64,000 bases of DNA from Paraescarpia echinospica (Eukaryota; Annelida; Polychaeta; Sabellida; Siboglinidae): assembly GCA_020002185.1 (NCBI GenBank), contig CM034533.1, forward strand, positions 41,544,116-41,608,115, given 5' to 3'. Positions 33,461-49,169 of the stretch are shown piece by piece; position 1 is the first letter of the stretch; each line of letters begins with the position of its first letter. A model generated the notes under the pieces. The model saw only the letters and a program-made list of their open reading frames with translations, was not told the DNA's origin and ran no database searches. The position numbers and the translations under genes are program-made.

Positions 33461-34922
33461 CACCATTCTGATCAGAAACACACAACATCTGCATATATTT
33501 GACCGCCATATTGGATTTTGACAAAATTAATATTTGATCTTATCTTCCCATCACTAGAATAATAATTTTTATGAATAAACCTATATCGACGATGTCAATG
33601 AACTATTTCGGAACTGATTTTGTGAATCAGATACTCAGTATAATCAGTAAATTTTCAAAGTGCATAGATTAGGAAGAAAAAAAAATGCAAAGAGAAACGA
33701 ACGTAAACCTACTATTTGGATACGGATCTACAGAGGCTTTAGTGCCAACGGAATGTGTGACTAATTGATTGTAACTACGTAAAACAGACAAAATATATAA
33801 TACACGTTACTGGGTAGACGAAATCATGGTCATTCGCGTTATTCAAACGTCACGATTACGTATCCATGACGACTATCACACAGGCTTTAAAAGACTGCTC
33901 CGTTGTTCATTTACTCAAGTAAGTTGCTAATAATTATGATGTCATTATACTCACTATTTATGATTGATATAACACTATCGAGTAGTTTGTAATCATGCTT
34001 GCATTTCGGAATGTGCAATATTAATTGGCATGCACGATCCAATGAGAAATTGTGTGTAGTGCATGACAACAGAAAATATATTAAATTAATCTTTACTAGA
34101 TCGTTTAAACAACTATACGTTACTGAATTATGGATTAAGGTGATCACACATTTTCTACGCGATGACAGTTGTGTAAGTGTTCTCAAAACCGCACTCCTGT
34201 TGAAGAGTGTCTACGTTAAACTGTGTTGTTTACTAAGACTAATGCCAACATGTTAACCGGCTTCACCATAAACCTTCTATGTACAGTTGTTCATATAATA
34301 TAGTATATTAATTTATGCAACCCCTATCTAACTTAATCTAAAGGTATAGCTAGGCGGATGTCGTGGTGCGCGATCGCTGTGTCCCAAGTGCAGCAAAGCT
34401 TTGCTGGCAGTTACACTATTACCACAGTTCGCAACACCACGCAACCTTCCTACATTGTTGTTCCAAGCTACGTAACACGTAAAGTAAAATCGTTTAGGAA
34501 ACCAGATTAACTATGTGTGGTGAAGTCGTGAACGCAGCTTTAAATAATTAATTAGTAGTAGTCATTAAACAACAATTAAGAGTTAGCTAACACCCACCCG
34601 TGGAACAATAAACGAAGGGCAACAATTGTCGCCATTGGAATATTTTAAATAGTTGAACTCGTTCCCATGACTATTTGATTTCTGCTGCTGCCAATTACGA
34701 TACTGAATGCAGCAGATACTAATTCTAAAGTAATTCCATTAAGGCAACATGGGGATTACTGACTGAAGAATAGACAACACAAAATATCTATCTTTGTGGT
34801 TTTTCTAATATATCGGCAATTGGTAGATCTAAGGATATGAATGACTTTAGAAAGAGGCGAGTAGATCTCGTAGCCAGGGAGGTGATGGCGATCTAAACTC
34901 GCAATGCTCCAAATTTAATAAA

Positions 34923-36655
34923 AAAAATACTACACACGGGTGTTAGATGCACTGATCCCAATTGTCATAACTGTAATCATGACGATGATCTCGATGACTT
35001 TTACAATTCTATCGTGATTACATTGAAGAGGTGTGGTCACACACTTCGGTCAAATCGCAAAGGTGCTTATAAGTATAAAGCCGTACCAGGTTGGAACGAG
35101 CGAGTGAAAGAGCTTCATTGTGCAGCCCGTGATGCTTACTGTATGTGGAAAGAGACTGGTAAACCTAGACAAGGTGAAATTTTTAATGTTATGAAATTAT
35201 CCAGAATGACATTCAAGCAGGCGATCAGAAAATGTAAAAGGGGAGAAAGAAACAAACACTGCTGATAACATTGCGGAACAGTTGTGTCAAAAAGACCACC
35301 GTAAATTCTGGAAAGAAATTAAGCACTGTACGAACAGTAAAGTAAAACTTCCGACAAATATTAATAATATACACGGTGACGTAAACATCGGATCAATGTG
35401 GAAGCATCATTATGAACATTTATTTAATGATGTGGAGGATAGTCGATGTGATAAAGTTTGTTATGATTGTTCCACTGGCAATAAGGGAATGACTGTGGGT
35501 GCAGTTGGACTGATGGATATTATTAATGGACTCTCAAAAAATAAGTCACCAGGTCTGGACGGTATCAATGCAGAACATATTAAGTTCGCTGATTCTCAAC
35601 TCGCTATGCTTTTGTCTATCCTTGTGTCTTCGATTCTGGTGCATGGTTATTTACCAAAAGAAATTTCACAGTCTGTATTTTTCCAATTATTAAAGACAAG
35701 AATAGACGAGTAAACGACAAAGGGAATTACAGGCCAATATGTCTGTCGAACATATTTTCGAAGATAATAGACACTGTTCTTTTTAACAGAATGGAAATGT
35801 ACTTGGAAACTACTCCTAATCAATTTGGTTTTAAGCCTAAGCATGTTTGCATTTAAAGAATTATTAAGGTTCTACGCTGAACATGGTTCAGCTATGCATG
35901 TCGCGTTTTTAGATGCATCAAAGGCGTTTGATCGTGTCAACCGATATAAATTTTAATGAAACTAGAACAACGAAATGTACCGAAATATATCTTAAGAGTA
36001 CTCAGCAATGAATTCAATAATCAATGTGTATGCATACGATGGGGAAATACCTACTCGGACTTCTTCTCGGTAGGCAATGGCGTTAAGCAAGGTGGGAAGT
36101 TATCCCCTTTACTTTTTAACATTTATATAGAGTATACAACTGCTCAAAAACAAATCGGTTGTAGTCTTGGTAACATGGTTGTTAATCACCTTATATACGC
36201 CGATGATCTACTTCTGTTTGCACCTTCTGCTAAAGGACTACAATCACTACTAGACATGTGTTACTCATATGGATGTGAGCATGACGTGCAATAATGCGGG
36301 TAAATCCCTGGTCGTGTACTTGGAATCTAGAAAGTCAAATCTGTCTAAAGAAATGCCATTAGGAGGAAATAAGTTAAACTTTGCCACCTCTTGTAAATAT
36401 CTTGGACATGTCATTTCTGATAACTTGTCTGATGAGTCTGACATGCAAGCCAAAGTGAGTCTTTTGTATGCTAAAATTCCACTTTTGTTCAACTGCTGTA
36501 AAAAATAAGCTATTTGGTCCGGGATTTATATAATTTGTAAACATTGTTCGTATCGATGTATTTTTTTTATTTATTTACATACTTTTATTGATGTATTTGT
36601 GTATATGGACATGATGATTGTCTGAAATAAATACATTATTATTATTATTACTACT
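34923..36655 (+). mobile_element. Decayed CR1/jockey-like LINE with 3' tail
   Basis: Fragment of a non-LTR retrotransposon from the endonuclease-RT linker through the reverse transcriptase, ending in a CTGAAATAAA motif and an (ATT)n tail at 36625-36655. RT landmarks in order: NYRPICLSNIFSK, NQFGFKPKH, AFLDASKAFDRVN, GNGVKQGGKLSPLLF, IYADDLLLF. The YADD box and the wording place it near the CR1/jockey group. It is interrupted by several frameshifts and stops. Confidence 0.8.
35014..36508 (+). pseudogene. Reverse transcriptase remnant of the CR1/jockey-like LINE
   Basis: Broken into open pieces 35014-35265, 35282-35713, 35956-36294 and 36269-36508 in changing frames. Linker residues (AVPGWNERVKELHCAARDA) precede the palm motifs. 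In the central catalytic region the first Asp box (FLDASKAFD) lies between stops. At least four frame changes make it non-functional. Confidence 0.8.
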
Positions 36656-37384
36656 ATTATTACGCGGATAAGCAGTGTAAGACACGTGCCCCTTATTACT
36701 CGCATAGGTTAAGCGCTCACATTTAGAGTGGGGGCTGAGCCCCCATATATTTTGTGAATTTTTTTGTTGTTTTGGTGAGTGTCGTAAACCTCTAACGCCC
36801 CCTTTCGTCATCCGAATTGCAACGGCCTATCAACACCGCAATGCTATCTCCAACACTATCGCCCGCCGACATCGCGATACATTTCGAAAACTACCCGCCC
36901 ACGAAACCGTAAAACATATCCAACACTACTCCCTCGACACCGCGAAGAAATCCAACACCAACCCCCGTCTTCAGACGTCATGTCCGACAGAAACGATGTG
37001 ATGAGTTGTCAATACCGTTGGCTTTTAAAATAGTTCTTCCGCTTTCGGTTGGCATTTCCTCCAGCCTGGGACCCACACATCTCCTCACGACGCTCCTCCG
37101 CTTTACGATCGTTGGCACTTTCGCGAGGTTGTCCAGTTTTCCTGTACTGCTGAACATTCGGTTTCTTGAACATGTCCAACACGATTACAAGTAGTACATT
37201 TTGAGTGACCGATATCTCTTACACGGGTTTGATTTTGGAGTTTGCCTTTTCCTAAATGAATTGTTTTACACCGCTTGAGGGCTTCAACCACCTTTACTAT
37301 TTGCCCATAGTTGGAGACTAGATTAGTGTAGCATCGGGACGCTGCATACTGACCTACAGTCCATTTGTCATTTCATGAACCTAT
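36656..37384. other. Spacer between LINE and fold-back locus
   Basis: No gene supported. The minus frame 37291-37103 has a CTTCNRVGHVQETEC segment resembling a CCHC zinc knuckle but with one extra residue before the last Cys. It could be a retroelement gag scrap and is too short to call. Confidence 0.4.
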
Positions 37385-38039
37385 AAATATTCTATCCTAT
37401 GAACTTTTTGTTGATTTGTACTCATATGGGGTCCTAGAACAAATTCAGCTTGGTTACCCAAACGTCAACTTTAGGCAACTCTGGTAATTTGCATAATTCC
37501 AAGATGGTCACTGGGCGATATCTTGAAATTTTAACTTTTGAACTACTTGTCCTAGAATGATGTATAATACATCTTTTAAGGGGTGTTGGGGTGCGTCGAA
37601 TCCATTTCTGATTTTATGTTTTCAATTCAATGTCAAAATCAGACGCTGAAGGTCAGGTGAAAGTCAAATGTTTGATTTATCGTGGAAAATGAATGGAAAA
37701 TTCTACTAATTTATATTTTAGTTTATTCATGCACATAAATGGATATCTTTACATTATTATATTGACACATTTGTTCGTAAGAAAAAACAGTAATCAGTCA
37801 TATTTTAAACACGTAGTCACATCTGCTACACGTAGTATATAGTGCAAAGATCATTATGAACATTGGCATTCATATTTCTTGCATTAAGTAATCATGCACG
37901 AAAGTCATTGTAAGGACGATACAAGGATTGATAGCCATAACTATGGATAAAATATAGTCTTACACAATGCTATGCTATAAGCGTAAGGTTTACGCTATCT
38001 TAATAACTGCAGATATCGTCTAATAAGCTTTACCATTTA

Positions 38040-40805
<2,766 letters not shown>

Positions 40806-40811
40806 AGTTCC

Positions 40812-41114
40812 GCCACACCTGTGTGATGTGATTCATTGTGGGTGTAGGGCACAGGGCAAGAAGTGCAGCACGGAGGTTTGTGGCTACCACAAAGAACAAC
40901 TTTCGTGCACGTCATACTGCAACTGCTCTGGCGAAGAGGGCTGCTCTAATCCGTACACTAAGACAGAAGAGGCTCAGGCTGGAGACGAGGGGGGTATTGA
41001 GATGGAGGATACTGAGGAGGAGGATTTTGAGGATGAGAGTGTAGAGGATGAAGATGTAGATGAGGAGGGTGAAGGCCATGAAGATGTTGAGGATGGTCTT
41101 GCTGATCATGATTA
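40812..41114 (+). pseudogene. PIN/CXC family C-terminal fragment, plus strand
   Basis: Inverted second copy of the C-terminal part only: PHLCDVIHCGCRAQGKKC, LSCTSYCNCSGEEG, PYTKTEEAQAGDE and an acidic EDFEDESVEDEDVDE tail to a stop near 41114. Its Cys pattern is close to that of the minus copy, with the acidic tail uninterrupted. It lacks the nuclease-like core. Confidence 0.8.
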
Positions 41115-41177
41115 AATGGTAAAGATTATTAGGCGATATCTGCAGTTACTAAGATAGCGTAAACCTTACGCTTATGC

Positions 41178-41690
41178 AGTGCAACACGCTTATAACGAAC
41201 ACGGATACAACAAATTGACGGATATAACGAAACAATTTCTTACGTACGGATTTTTTCCCTATCGTTTCCATTATAAGCGTTCACGCATATTACGAACACG
41301 GGTATAACGAATTCACGGTTATTACGAACACCTTTTCCCGAACAAATTTCGCCATATAACGAATTTCTGTCCAAATGAAAATCGCCCGGTTGTTCGCAAA
41401 TACTTCCCGCCCGTGACCTGGAAGCCACGCCGTGGCCGCGCACAGCGCCAGTGCCAAAGTAATTAGGTCAGGGAGGGAAATCATTCGTAACAGGGCTACG
41501 CAGTCAGACGACCCTGCAAGCGCACTGCGACTGGCTGGAGGATTTCCTTTTGTCTGGTGCCCTAGTCAACAGCAAACAAACGTCAATGTCTTCAAAGCAG
41601 ATTAACTGGTGTCATTCTGTGTGTGCTAGGTATATTAGGGAAATCATCAAAGGTGATTGTTCGCTGCGCGTTAACGACAGTTCATCCATA
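41178..41690. mobile_element. Possible pogo/Tigger-like insertion in the right fold-back arm
   Basis: This stretch has no counterpart in the left arm. It begins CAGTGCAACACGCTTATAAC and contains repeated TATAACGAA/ATTACGAAC units, a wording seen at ends of pogo/Tigger-type DNA transposons. The right end is not resolved and no transposase frame is present. Confidence 0.4.
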
Positions 41691-42553
41691 ACAGGGCTTA
41701 CGATGACTTTCGTGCATGATTACTTAATGCAAGAATATCCCTCACAAAGAAATATGAATGCCAATGTTCATAATGATATTTGCACTATACACTACGTGTA
41801 GCAAATGTGACTACGTGTTTCAAATATGACTGATTACTGTTTTTTTCTCACGAACAAATGTGTCAATATAATATTGTAAAGATATCCATTTATGTGCATG
41901 AATAAACTAAAATATAAATTAGTAGAAGTTTCCATTCATTTTCCACGAGAAATCAAACATTTGACCTTCACCTGACCTTCAGCATCTGATCTTGACCTTG
42001 AATTGAAAAAAATAACATCAGAAATGGATTTTATTTAAAAGAGGTATTATACATCATTCTAGGACAAGTAGTTCAAAAGTTTAATTTTCAAGACATCGCC
42101 CAGTGGCCATCTTGGATTTATGCAAATTACCAGAGTTGCCCAAAGTTGCCGTTTGGGCAACCAAGCTGAATTTGTTCTAGGATCCCATATGATTACAAAT
42201 CAACAAAAAGTTCATAGGATAGAACATTTCTAGGTTGGCTATTGAACACATATGAGTGTCAAATGGACTACTAAGAGCTCCAGTCTGCTCCCCGATCCAT
42301 AACGGATTAGCTTGGGGCCGCAAGGCGCCCAGTATCCATGGTGTACCATGTTGGGGTTAAGTTAGGGTCTTGTCTATGGAGAGGCTATGTACCAGCAGTT
42401 GGGACTTACATACTCGGCTTCCTTTTCACTCCCATATAAGGGAGTTAGCTGGTGGCTGAAGCTGAAAGCGAATAGCATGAAGCGAGCACGCACTACAGAC
42501 TCACTACACTACAGCACTTGACGCATCACACAGACCTGTGTTAACACACCACA

Positions 42554-42712
42554 CCACTGTCTATAGCCAGGTACTCATTCATACAGCTGAATGAACTGGA
42601 GCAACGTATAGTGAACGAAGTTACCCAATGTTCGACACGGCAGCACAAGATTCGAAACCAGGTTCTCTCGAATGAGAGGTCGTCGCTCTATCTACTGCGC
42701 TACTGCGCTCCA
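42554..42712 (-). mobile_element. SINE 5' half, minus strand
   Basis: Reverse complement shows the tRNA-like head (GCGCAGTAGCGCAGTAGATAG), B-box remnant and the body to CTATAGACAGTGG, then stops. It lacks the LINE-like tail. Confidence 0.75.
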
Positions 42713-42727
42713 CTATTGCCAGTATAA

Positions 42728-42885
42728 ACTATTGCCAGTATAAAGCGTACGACACTAACAAGGACACTGACCGATATTCTCATTCGGGAGTACCAATGAT
42801 GAGATTCCTACTCGGATTCATCGGTACCTCCTATGGGAACATCGGTCAGTGTCCGTGTTGGACTTGCAATTACACTGGCAATAGT
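42728..42885. mobile_element. Short palindromic MITE
   Basis: Terminal inverted repeats ACTATTGCCAGT / ACTGGCAATAGT enclose inner inverted blocks GACACTGACCGAT / ATCGGTCAGTGTC. The left terminus is tandemly duplicated (16-bp unit at 42712-42743). Confidence 0.6.
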
Positions 42886-43000
42886 TGATATAACACATGC
42901 TTCTGCATAATTATGCTATCTCTCTCCTCGGTCCTAGCTATAGTAGATAATGACACGATATTGTGGCTCCTTCTGGCAGTCAAATGTCCTTTTATCAGAT

Positions 43001-43100
43001 ATGGATGGCGTCAACAGACAGGGGGAACGGTTGAGTGGGAAACGTCCATGTCTTATGGTCAAACTTCCGCCAGTGACGTGCCTGGGTTGCTACCCGAAAG
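43001..43100 (+). CDS. Uncharacterised gene, tentative exon 1
   Basis: Begins at the ATG just inside a CAG acceptor (42996-42998), so an untranslated upstream exon may exist. Codes MDGVNRQGERLSGK and, further on, PPVTCLGCYPK. Exits in phase 1, matching the next exon. Confidence 0.35.
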
Positions 43101-46100
43101 GTCAGCACAAACATGTCACGTTAGTCGGATGATGTAATAAGACATATACGCACGCACTCACACGCGTTGGCGCACGGACGCACACCCCAAAGGCACCCAT
43201 TTTAATATAGTGAAACCTCACTTTTAAGGTCAGCCTTGGGACTGGACAAAAGTGACCTCAGTGGCGAGGTGGCCGTATTATCGAGATATACACACGTACT
43301 CACACGCGTTGACGCACGCACGCACACCCCAAAGGCACTCATTTTAATATAGTGAAACCTCACTTTTAAGGTCAGCCTTGGGACTGGACAAAAGTGACCT
43401 CAGTGGCGAGGTGGCCGTATTATCGAGACTAATTTCCGATACTTGACTGTTACAGAAATCATTTGGGACTATCCCAGCGTGACCTTAATTGTGAGTATTA
43501 ACGAGGTGACCGTAAAGCGAGGTTCGACTGTATACAAAACACAACAGTTAACATCAGCACAACAATGTGCGCTCGCACACACGCACTCACATATACACAC
43601 ACGTACGCATGCACGCACACACGCACGCACCCCCCACACACACACTGTATCGTTATATGTGCGCCGTTTCACGTGTTAGGCCTACACTGCTTACACACTG
43701 TTGTCGCAAAGATTTGCATTGTTGTCGTTGTTCGTCTTCTAAAGAAGAAGGTCGCCGAAGATGTTCTACTCCCGCGACTCCCAAGTATGCGCACTCGATG
43801 CCCGTCTTCCGCCATGAGCTGTTCGTTATCGCGGAGTCTGTGCTGACGGGGACTGCTCCGATTCCACCCCTTCCTCCCCGGTCTCTTGCTGCTCTCAATG
43901 CTGATGGAGTCGCATCAGGTAACTACGACGAATTCACATCTTTATATATGTTTCACAAATGACGCCTATAATATGTTTCACGATATTTATGTGAGTTGCT
44001 GCATACGTTACGGAATAACAGAGCAACTAACAAAAATGCCCGTTACCTGACGGGATGCCTTGGTAGATAGCAGTCGTGATAGTAGTATTTACCAAATGTT
44101 AAAAATCACGTGGAATCGTTACACGAACACCATAACGCGTTAGCAGATACTCGTTGTTTCTTCAAAATGACGACGGACGGAGATAATATAAAGTTCACGT
44201 CCATCGAAGGGACCCAGTTGTGACAGTGAAGTAGTATCAAATAATATTCGTATTGCTGTGCTATTGGCATGAGAGTAGACATAAGCATTATTGTGTCTGC
44301 GTCTACTCCATGCTGCCAAGTCTATGACGCTGGGGCCGCTTTCCCGAAGTATTTGTCACGCGCTCGTCGTTCATGCGATTGTTAAGTTACGTTTAGGTAT
44401 TACGTGCACATTATGTTTTAAGTTCCGAACAACTGATTTACCCCCATAAAAGGTGAGAATGCTGACAAGTGTGGAGATTTGGAAAAAATATATAGGCCTT
44501 ACGTCCTATTCTAGGGGTCGAATATTGATCTCTGACAGTTTGGCGCTCGAGGTTCAAGCCATCTATAAAAGGAACAACTAGGGCTTGTCAATAGACATGA
44601 ATTTCACATTCTCTCCTAACTTCGTTATTTTGAATAAACAACAAGTAGACACATATCTGCGAGCGCATTATGGTGTTTATGTAATGATGTTGTGTATTTC
44701 CTAACAGTTGGTACATATTACTCTCACGACTAGAAACTACCATGGCATGCCCTCGGGTGACGGGCATTTTTATAGTTCATCTAATAACCTGATGACACTA
44801 TGAATGCCCACATATTTGTTTAATTAATAGCTGCAATGACGACGGTCGAAAAGGGCACATCAGCGACGCCTCTGGTGGATACAGTCCATGATGGTGCTTT
44901 TATAGCGCCTGGGTTACAAGGCAGCAATAGCCTCGATGTGTACGTCCGACGATATCTAGAACGACACGTGGTTGACTATTCTCCATTCGTGCGAACGAGG
45001 TAGGCGACTTCTCGAAGCATACTCAACCATAATTACTGTATAACGTAAGCTTACTTAGTCTATATAGTGAGCGGCTGCTTGTCGTGTTGGCTTCCCGACA
45101 GAATAATCTATCCAGCGCCTCTTTGTCTCAACTTTAAGTTGGTTCTTGATTTATTCTTTTGTATAATGCGTCACCGATATAGCTTCTGGCCTCCATGTCC
45201 TTAGAACTATTGTAAGAGATGTTGTGCGATTCCCGAGCCCTATACGTTTGTCTGTCATGGCATGCTCCAGCGGCATGTTTCTGTTGCATCAGGACACCAC
45301 ACGAAGCGCGATCTAGCGACCCGCTCAAGACAGACCGGTCTCCTACGATAGTCGGCAGTCGACGTCGCGTGAGATTCGTCAAGTTGAAGCACCGTGACCC
45401 GGTCTGGTACAACGACTTGCCCGCCAGCTTCAAACCTCTGCCGCGCATTGAAATCGACCGAACGGTATGTGTCGGGTAGTTTATCAACATCGGAGTGGCA
45501 GCAGACTACTAATTGTTAGTGTTGTATAACGATATACCGGTGAACCGGTTTTTCTTTATGGATTTGAAACAGGTTTTTTAGTCAACCAAACCGGTATTCC
45601 ATACGGTAATGATACAACTAATAATTCTGGAATATTCCCAAGCAAAGTAAAAGTAACCGAATTTGAACAAAACTTAAAGAGACGTCGCGAACCGCGCTTG
45701 TCGTTGCATCTAGCAAACAAACAGCCAATGGCAACGAACGACATATATACGCTACGGCACCGTACTCCCACGACTGTTATTTGTGTAGCGCTCTGACGAA
45801 TGACACGACGTTATTCAGCATCATGTACTTCACGCATTTTTAAACAGTATATAAATATCACATAGAATAATGAAACCAAGAAATCGTTGCGATCCACTAA
45901 TGTTTTCCCTGCACATTTTTTATATTCCGCATCGACAGGCTGACATCTAGTCGTACGTAGCAGAGTCTTTAGACCTACTTGTGCGTTTCGTAAATCATTC
46001 AGCAAACAAACGCACCCCTTTCAAAGCTCCATGCGCGTACAACTCTAGATATAGTCAACGTGTGTGGCTTGATAATAGGAGAGGAATTATATCAAGGACA

Positions 46101-46494
46101 GGCCCCAAATTCGTATTCCATATGAAGACACCTACAGGCGTCAATCTCTAGTCAGAATAATTGCCATATATGCAACGTTAGTAGTGGTTCCGTTGTCGCC
46201 ATCCCCGGAAGTGACCTAAGATCAAAGGCGTTGTCGCCATCCACTTCCGGGGATGGCGACAACGGAACCACTACTAACGTTTCCTCACCTAAAAAAAACA
46301 ACAAAGATCAGCGCGTTTCGTAAGATGAAAGAAACAAAAAATGACAAATATATGTGTGTGCGTTGTTTTGTCTACCTCAGGTGAGTTCCCGCTTGTCACC
46401 ACATTTACCTGTTTGTTTGCAGGGACAGTTCGTCGGCGATCTGGAGTCTCCGGTCCTCGTCAGATTTCTCAGCCCAAAGAAAATGAAGGTGTAG
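43001..46494 (+). CDS. Uncharacterised small multi-exon gene
   Basis: Model: 43001-43100 (tentative first exon with ATG), 43745-43918, 44831-44999, 45293-45464, 46423-46494 (TAG stop). Entry and exit phases agree at all four joins (1, 1, 2, 0) and all introns are GT-AG. The product is 228 residues, or 177 if translation starts at the in-frame ATG at 43798. It is soluble-looking, with no signal peptide or membrane segment. Segments include a Pro-rich PIPPLPPRSL, a YVRRYLERHVVDYSPF helix-like part and a basic RRRVRFVKLKHRDPVWYNDLP core. A polyadenylation hexamer follows the stop by 24 bp. I do not recognise the protein; no function is proposed. Phase agreement makes chance unlikely for the last four exons; the first is less sure because its donor (GTCAGC) is weak. 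Confidence 0.65.
43208..43530. mobile_element. TA-flanked MITE with duplicated left half
   Basis: Right end reads GAGGTTCGACTG followed by TA. The left end (AGTGAAACCTC preceded by TA) is its inverted partner, and GGTCA and GAGGTGGCC blocks repeat inside. The left part plus adjoining (CGCA)n is tandemly duplicated (about 142 bp, from 43208 and from 43350). TA flanks fit a Tc1/mariner or pogo-type mover. It lies between tentative exon 1 and exon 2 of the uncharacterised gene. Confidence 0.65.
43565..43645 (+). repeat. CA/CG simple repeat
   Basis: CACACG and CGCACG units ending in CCCCCCACACACA, 100 bp before exon 2 of the uncharacterised gene. Confidence 0.9.
43745..43918 (+). CDS. Uncharacterised gene, exon 2
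   Basis: Acceptor TTCGTCTTCTAAAG, donor GTAACT, phase 1 on both sides. Codes KYAHSMPVFRHELFVIAE and a Pro-rich turn. The ATG at 43798 is an alternative translation start. Confidence 0.6.
44831..44999 (+). CDS. Uncharacterised gene, exon 3
   Basis: Acceptor TAATTAATAG, donor GTAGGC, exit phase 2. Codes TTVEKGTSATPLVDTV, then SLDVYVRRYLERHVVDY. The frame stops 2 bp into the intron, so splicing is required. Confidence 0.62.
45293..45464 (+). CDS. Uncharacterised gene, exon 4
   Basis: Acceptor GTTGCATCAG, donor GTATGT, exit phase 0. Codes the basic core RRRVRFVKLKHRDPVWYND and FKPLPRIEIDRT. Confidence 0.65.
46174..46281. repeat. Perfect inverted repeat, 40-bp arms, 28-bp loop
   Basis: The left arm 46174-46213 starts AACGTTAGTAGTGGTTCC. 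The right arm 46242-46281 is its exact reverse complement, ending GGAACCACTACTAACGTT. Every one of the 40 positions pairs. The loop carries a further GTTGTCGCCATCC, a partial repeat of the arm. It lies in the last intron of the uncharacterised gene. Confidence 0.95.
46423..46494 (+). CDS. Uncharacterised gene, last exon
   Basis: Acceptor TTGTTTGCAG. Codes GQFVGDLESPVLVRFLSPK and ends at TAG 46492-46494. Too short to stand out alone; supported by phase and by the AATAAA that follows. Confidence 0.6.
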   Translation, partial: GQFVGDLESPVLVRFLSPKKMKV

Positions 46495-46517
46495 TAGCAA
46501 TAGCATAGCCTAGACAA

Positions 46518-46523
46518 AATAAA
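46518..46523 (+). terminator. Candidate polyadenylation signal
   Basis: AATAAA 24 bp after the stop codon of the uncharacterised gene, implying a very short 3' UTR. A SINE fragment starts 28 bp further on. Confidence 0.45.
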
Positions 46524-46550
46524 AGACTAGACATAAATTTTCAAGGAATG

Positions 46551-46650
46551 AGCTATAGACACCGGTGAATATTTGCGAACGAATAGTCTTCGCGCATTAA
46601 TTGCAGCGTGGCTAAATGCTTCCCAGAGAAGTCGAGATGGTATTCGATTG
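46551..46650 (+). mobile_element. SINE internal fragment
   Basis: Matches only the middle of the family: AGCTATAGACA, GAATAGTCTTCGCGCATTAA, CTTCCCAGAGAAGTCGAGAT. Both head and tail are absent. Confidence 0.75.
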
Positions 46651-47449
46651 TATACGGTCTCCCGTGTTGGTGTTTGTAGAAAATCGACCAAGAGTGCTTG
46701 CAAGAGCATAGAAAGCCTGCGAAGTCATCGACGGTGAAGAGTCGCTCCGTAGAAAGCCGACTCCGGAGAACGTCGCGTCTTGCCCAGACCCTGGCCAGTG
46801 TGTCGAGGATGACGAACAGCGTCTTTGGAAAGGCCATGAAGCAGGCGATTAATTGACCAGAAATCATGACGACGTCACAAAGACCAGTGTCGCGGCGTTT
46901 CTTGATTATCTAGTCAAAGAACTCGAATGCAAAATAATCCGTTACACGGAACTTCGAGTTGTTGAACCTGGGACGAGTTCATGTAACGGATTTTTGCTCG
47001 GTACACGTACTAGCGTTTCGTGGCAACTTTCGAATGGGCACAATTAATTGTATTATACAAGTAGGCCTATTTATACATGCAAGCATGCAAGGACGTTCTA
47101 GATTGCGTTCAGTTTATGACTGCAATGTTGGTTATTCAGCGGCATAAATGTTCAATAAAACTAAACTGCGTAAATTATTGTTGAACTATGTGCGGTTGCG
47201 ACTTATATAGATACGAAGAAAAGGTTATCGACAAGTGCACTATTATATTAAGCCCAATAGAACCAGCTAACACATACCCGTGGACAAGATACCACTCGTT
47301 TATGGTGTCGCCAACTGGATAGCTGATCACCACTAAATTATATCAGGAACAAATTTCAAAATACGTAAGTAAATTACTCTAAATAGCTATCGTTGTGTTT
47401 CCTGAAATACGTCGCCAATTGATAGGTCAGAGGCCAATTGTCCCAGTAT
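46651..47449. other. Spacer between uncharacterised gene and second PIN/CXC locus
   Basis: No gene is established. The minus frame 46867-46660 has coding-like composition (PKTLFVILDTLARVWARRD, LFTVDDFAGF) but no recognisable family or splice partners; see findings. Confidence 0.4.
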
Positions 47450-48926
47450 AGTCCAGTCAATCTATGCCCAAAAGAGGGTCAACCTCAAACAAATTGCAAT
47501 AGTAATTATGACAGTGTTTTTAGTTAGTACTATATGTCTACATTACCAGAAAAAGTCCACCGAAATCCTTGTGGTGGAACATTGTCATTTTGACGACAAT
47601 GACAGGTGGTCAAAAGTCGCTGCCAGTGATGTTTTGGTTTAGTGAAATGTAGGGGTAGGCGTTATTTAGGCTGTGATATGGATTGTTGTTGCATATTTCA
47701 TATATATTTTGCATACCATTGGCAAGATAATGGATTAGTCTACCCAGCGATATATAATAAGTATAAATTCGTTAAATATTAATGTGAACAATCGTTTTTA
47801 AACACAGTGAACCCCGATTTTTAGCCGCTATGGGGGAGTAGCGTTGCAATCTAACGTTGACTTAGTCAATTTGCAGTTGAATAAATGGATGCTCTATAGT
47901 ATAATGTTTTGGTGGATTTTCTATCCCATGGGGTCCCTCAAACAATTCAGCTTGGTTTTCCTCGGGACAACCTAGGACATTTTTTCAAATATGCAAATCA
48001 GGGCCTTCATTACTGAAATACCTATTTTCTTTAATAGTTTGCAACAATGCATGATAATGTCACAAAGATGATGTCAAGAACGATATTTTCATGATCAACG
48101 TTTAAGATAAACATATCACCAGATGGTTATAACGGCTGCATGTTTGTCATTTCATGAAACTTTCAGATATCGGCCATGTTGGATCTTATTACATGCAATT
48201 TGTATGCATATATCCAATGACTTTGATTCGCAGATATTGGATGTGCCCTTATAATAATAATAATAATAATAGCACAATCAACAACAGAAAACACATTGAA
48301 TCTCGTTGTAATATTATTGCACAACACAGGATAAATAGTTATCAATCCATATAGTTGAGAGTGGTTGCATGCATACAAGTGTATATTCAAATTCTCAATA
48401 TAGTGCGGTGTACCATGTCTTCCCGTGCAATTTGCTTGCCAAAAGCAATTTTTTGCACGATTGTCATCTACAATGTTTCAGTCAGCAGAAAATCTGAGGT
48501 GGCAATTTTTGTTTTAAAGAAATGGCAGCCATTTTACACAAATGGCAGCCATTTTAGAAAATGGCTGCCAAATCACATTTCCGCATATCTTAACAACTAC
48601 ATCACCTACAACCTTACTCTTAGTGTCAAACCATGGGTCTTAGAGGTCAGAGGTTTCAAATAGTTTACGTTTGGCCTTTTCCGACTTTCGGATCCGCCAT
48701 TTGTAAAGATGGCGGTCGTCAAAAAAATTTCACAATATCTTACCAAATATGTCACACATGTCTATGTTAATGTGTAGAATTGTGATCAGCATTCATATAA
48801 TTATCCGCCATGTTTAAAGATGGCGCCATCAAAACCAATTATCGCTATGACAAAAGACCTACATCACCTAGAGCCGTAATGTTGATGCCAAAAGATATAT
48901 TTTTAGGTGCAATAATTTTAAATATG

Positions 48927-49150
48927 TTACATACGCATCGTACCCAATCGTGAGAGGGTTACAACACCCATCGCCAGCTGTACACGCGCAATAGATGGTA
49001 CAAGACATATTATTGCCGTGGCAACTGCAACCATCAGTACTGCATGTCTTGCTCTCTGCTTTGCAATCACAAACTGCGTGATGTCCAAATGAGGAGGAAC
49101 TTGCTGATCAACCGCCTTCCCCAGCATCATCTGGAGATGGGTGTGGGAGA
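48927..49150 (-). pseudogene. PIN/CXC family fragment, minus strand
   Basis: Frame one reads HLQMMLGKAVDQQVPP and DITQF. After one frame change the Cys cluster reads CDCKAESKTCSTDGCSC, then MSCTIYCAC and GCCNPLT. The order matches the 38-kb remnant, but the copy is clearly more diverged, so it is a separate copy and not a recent duplicate. Confidence 0.7.
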
Positions 49151-49169
49151 AAGAATGGGAAGACATTGC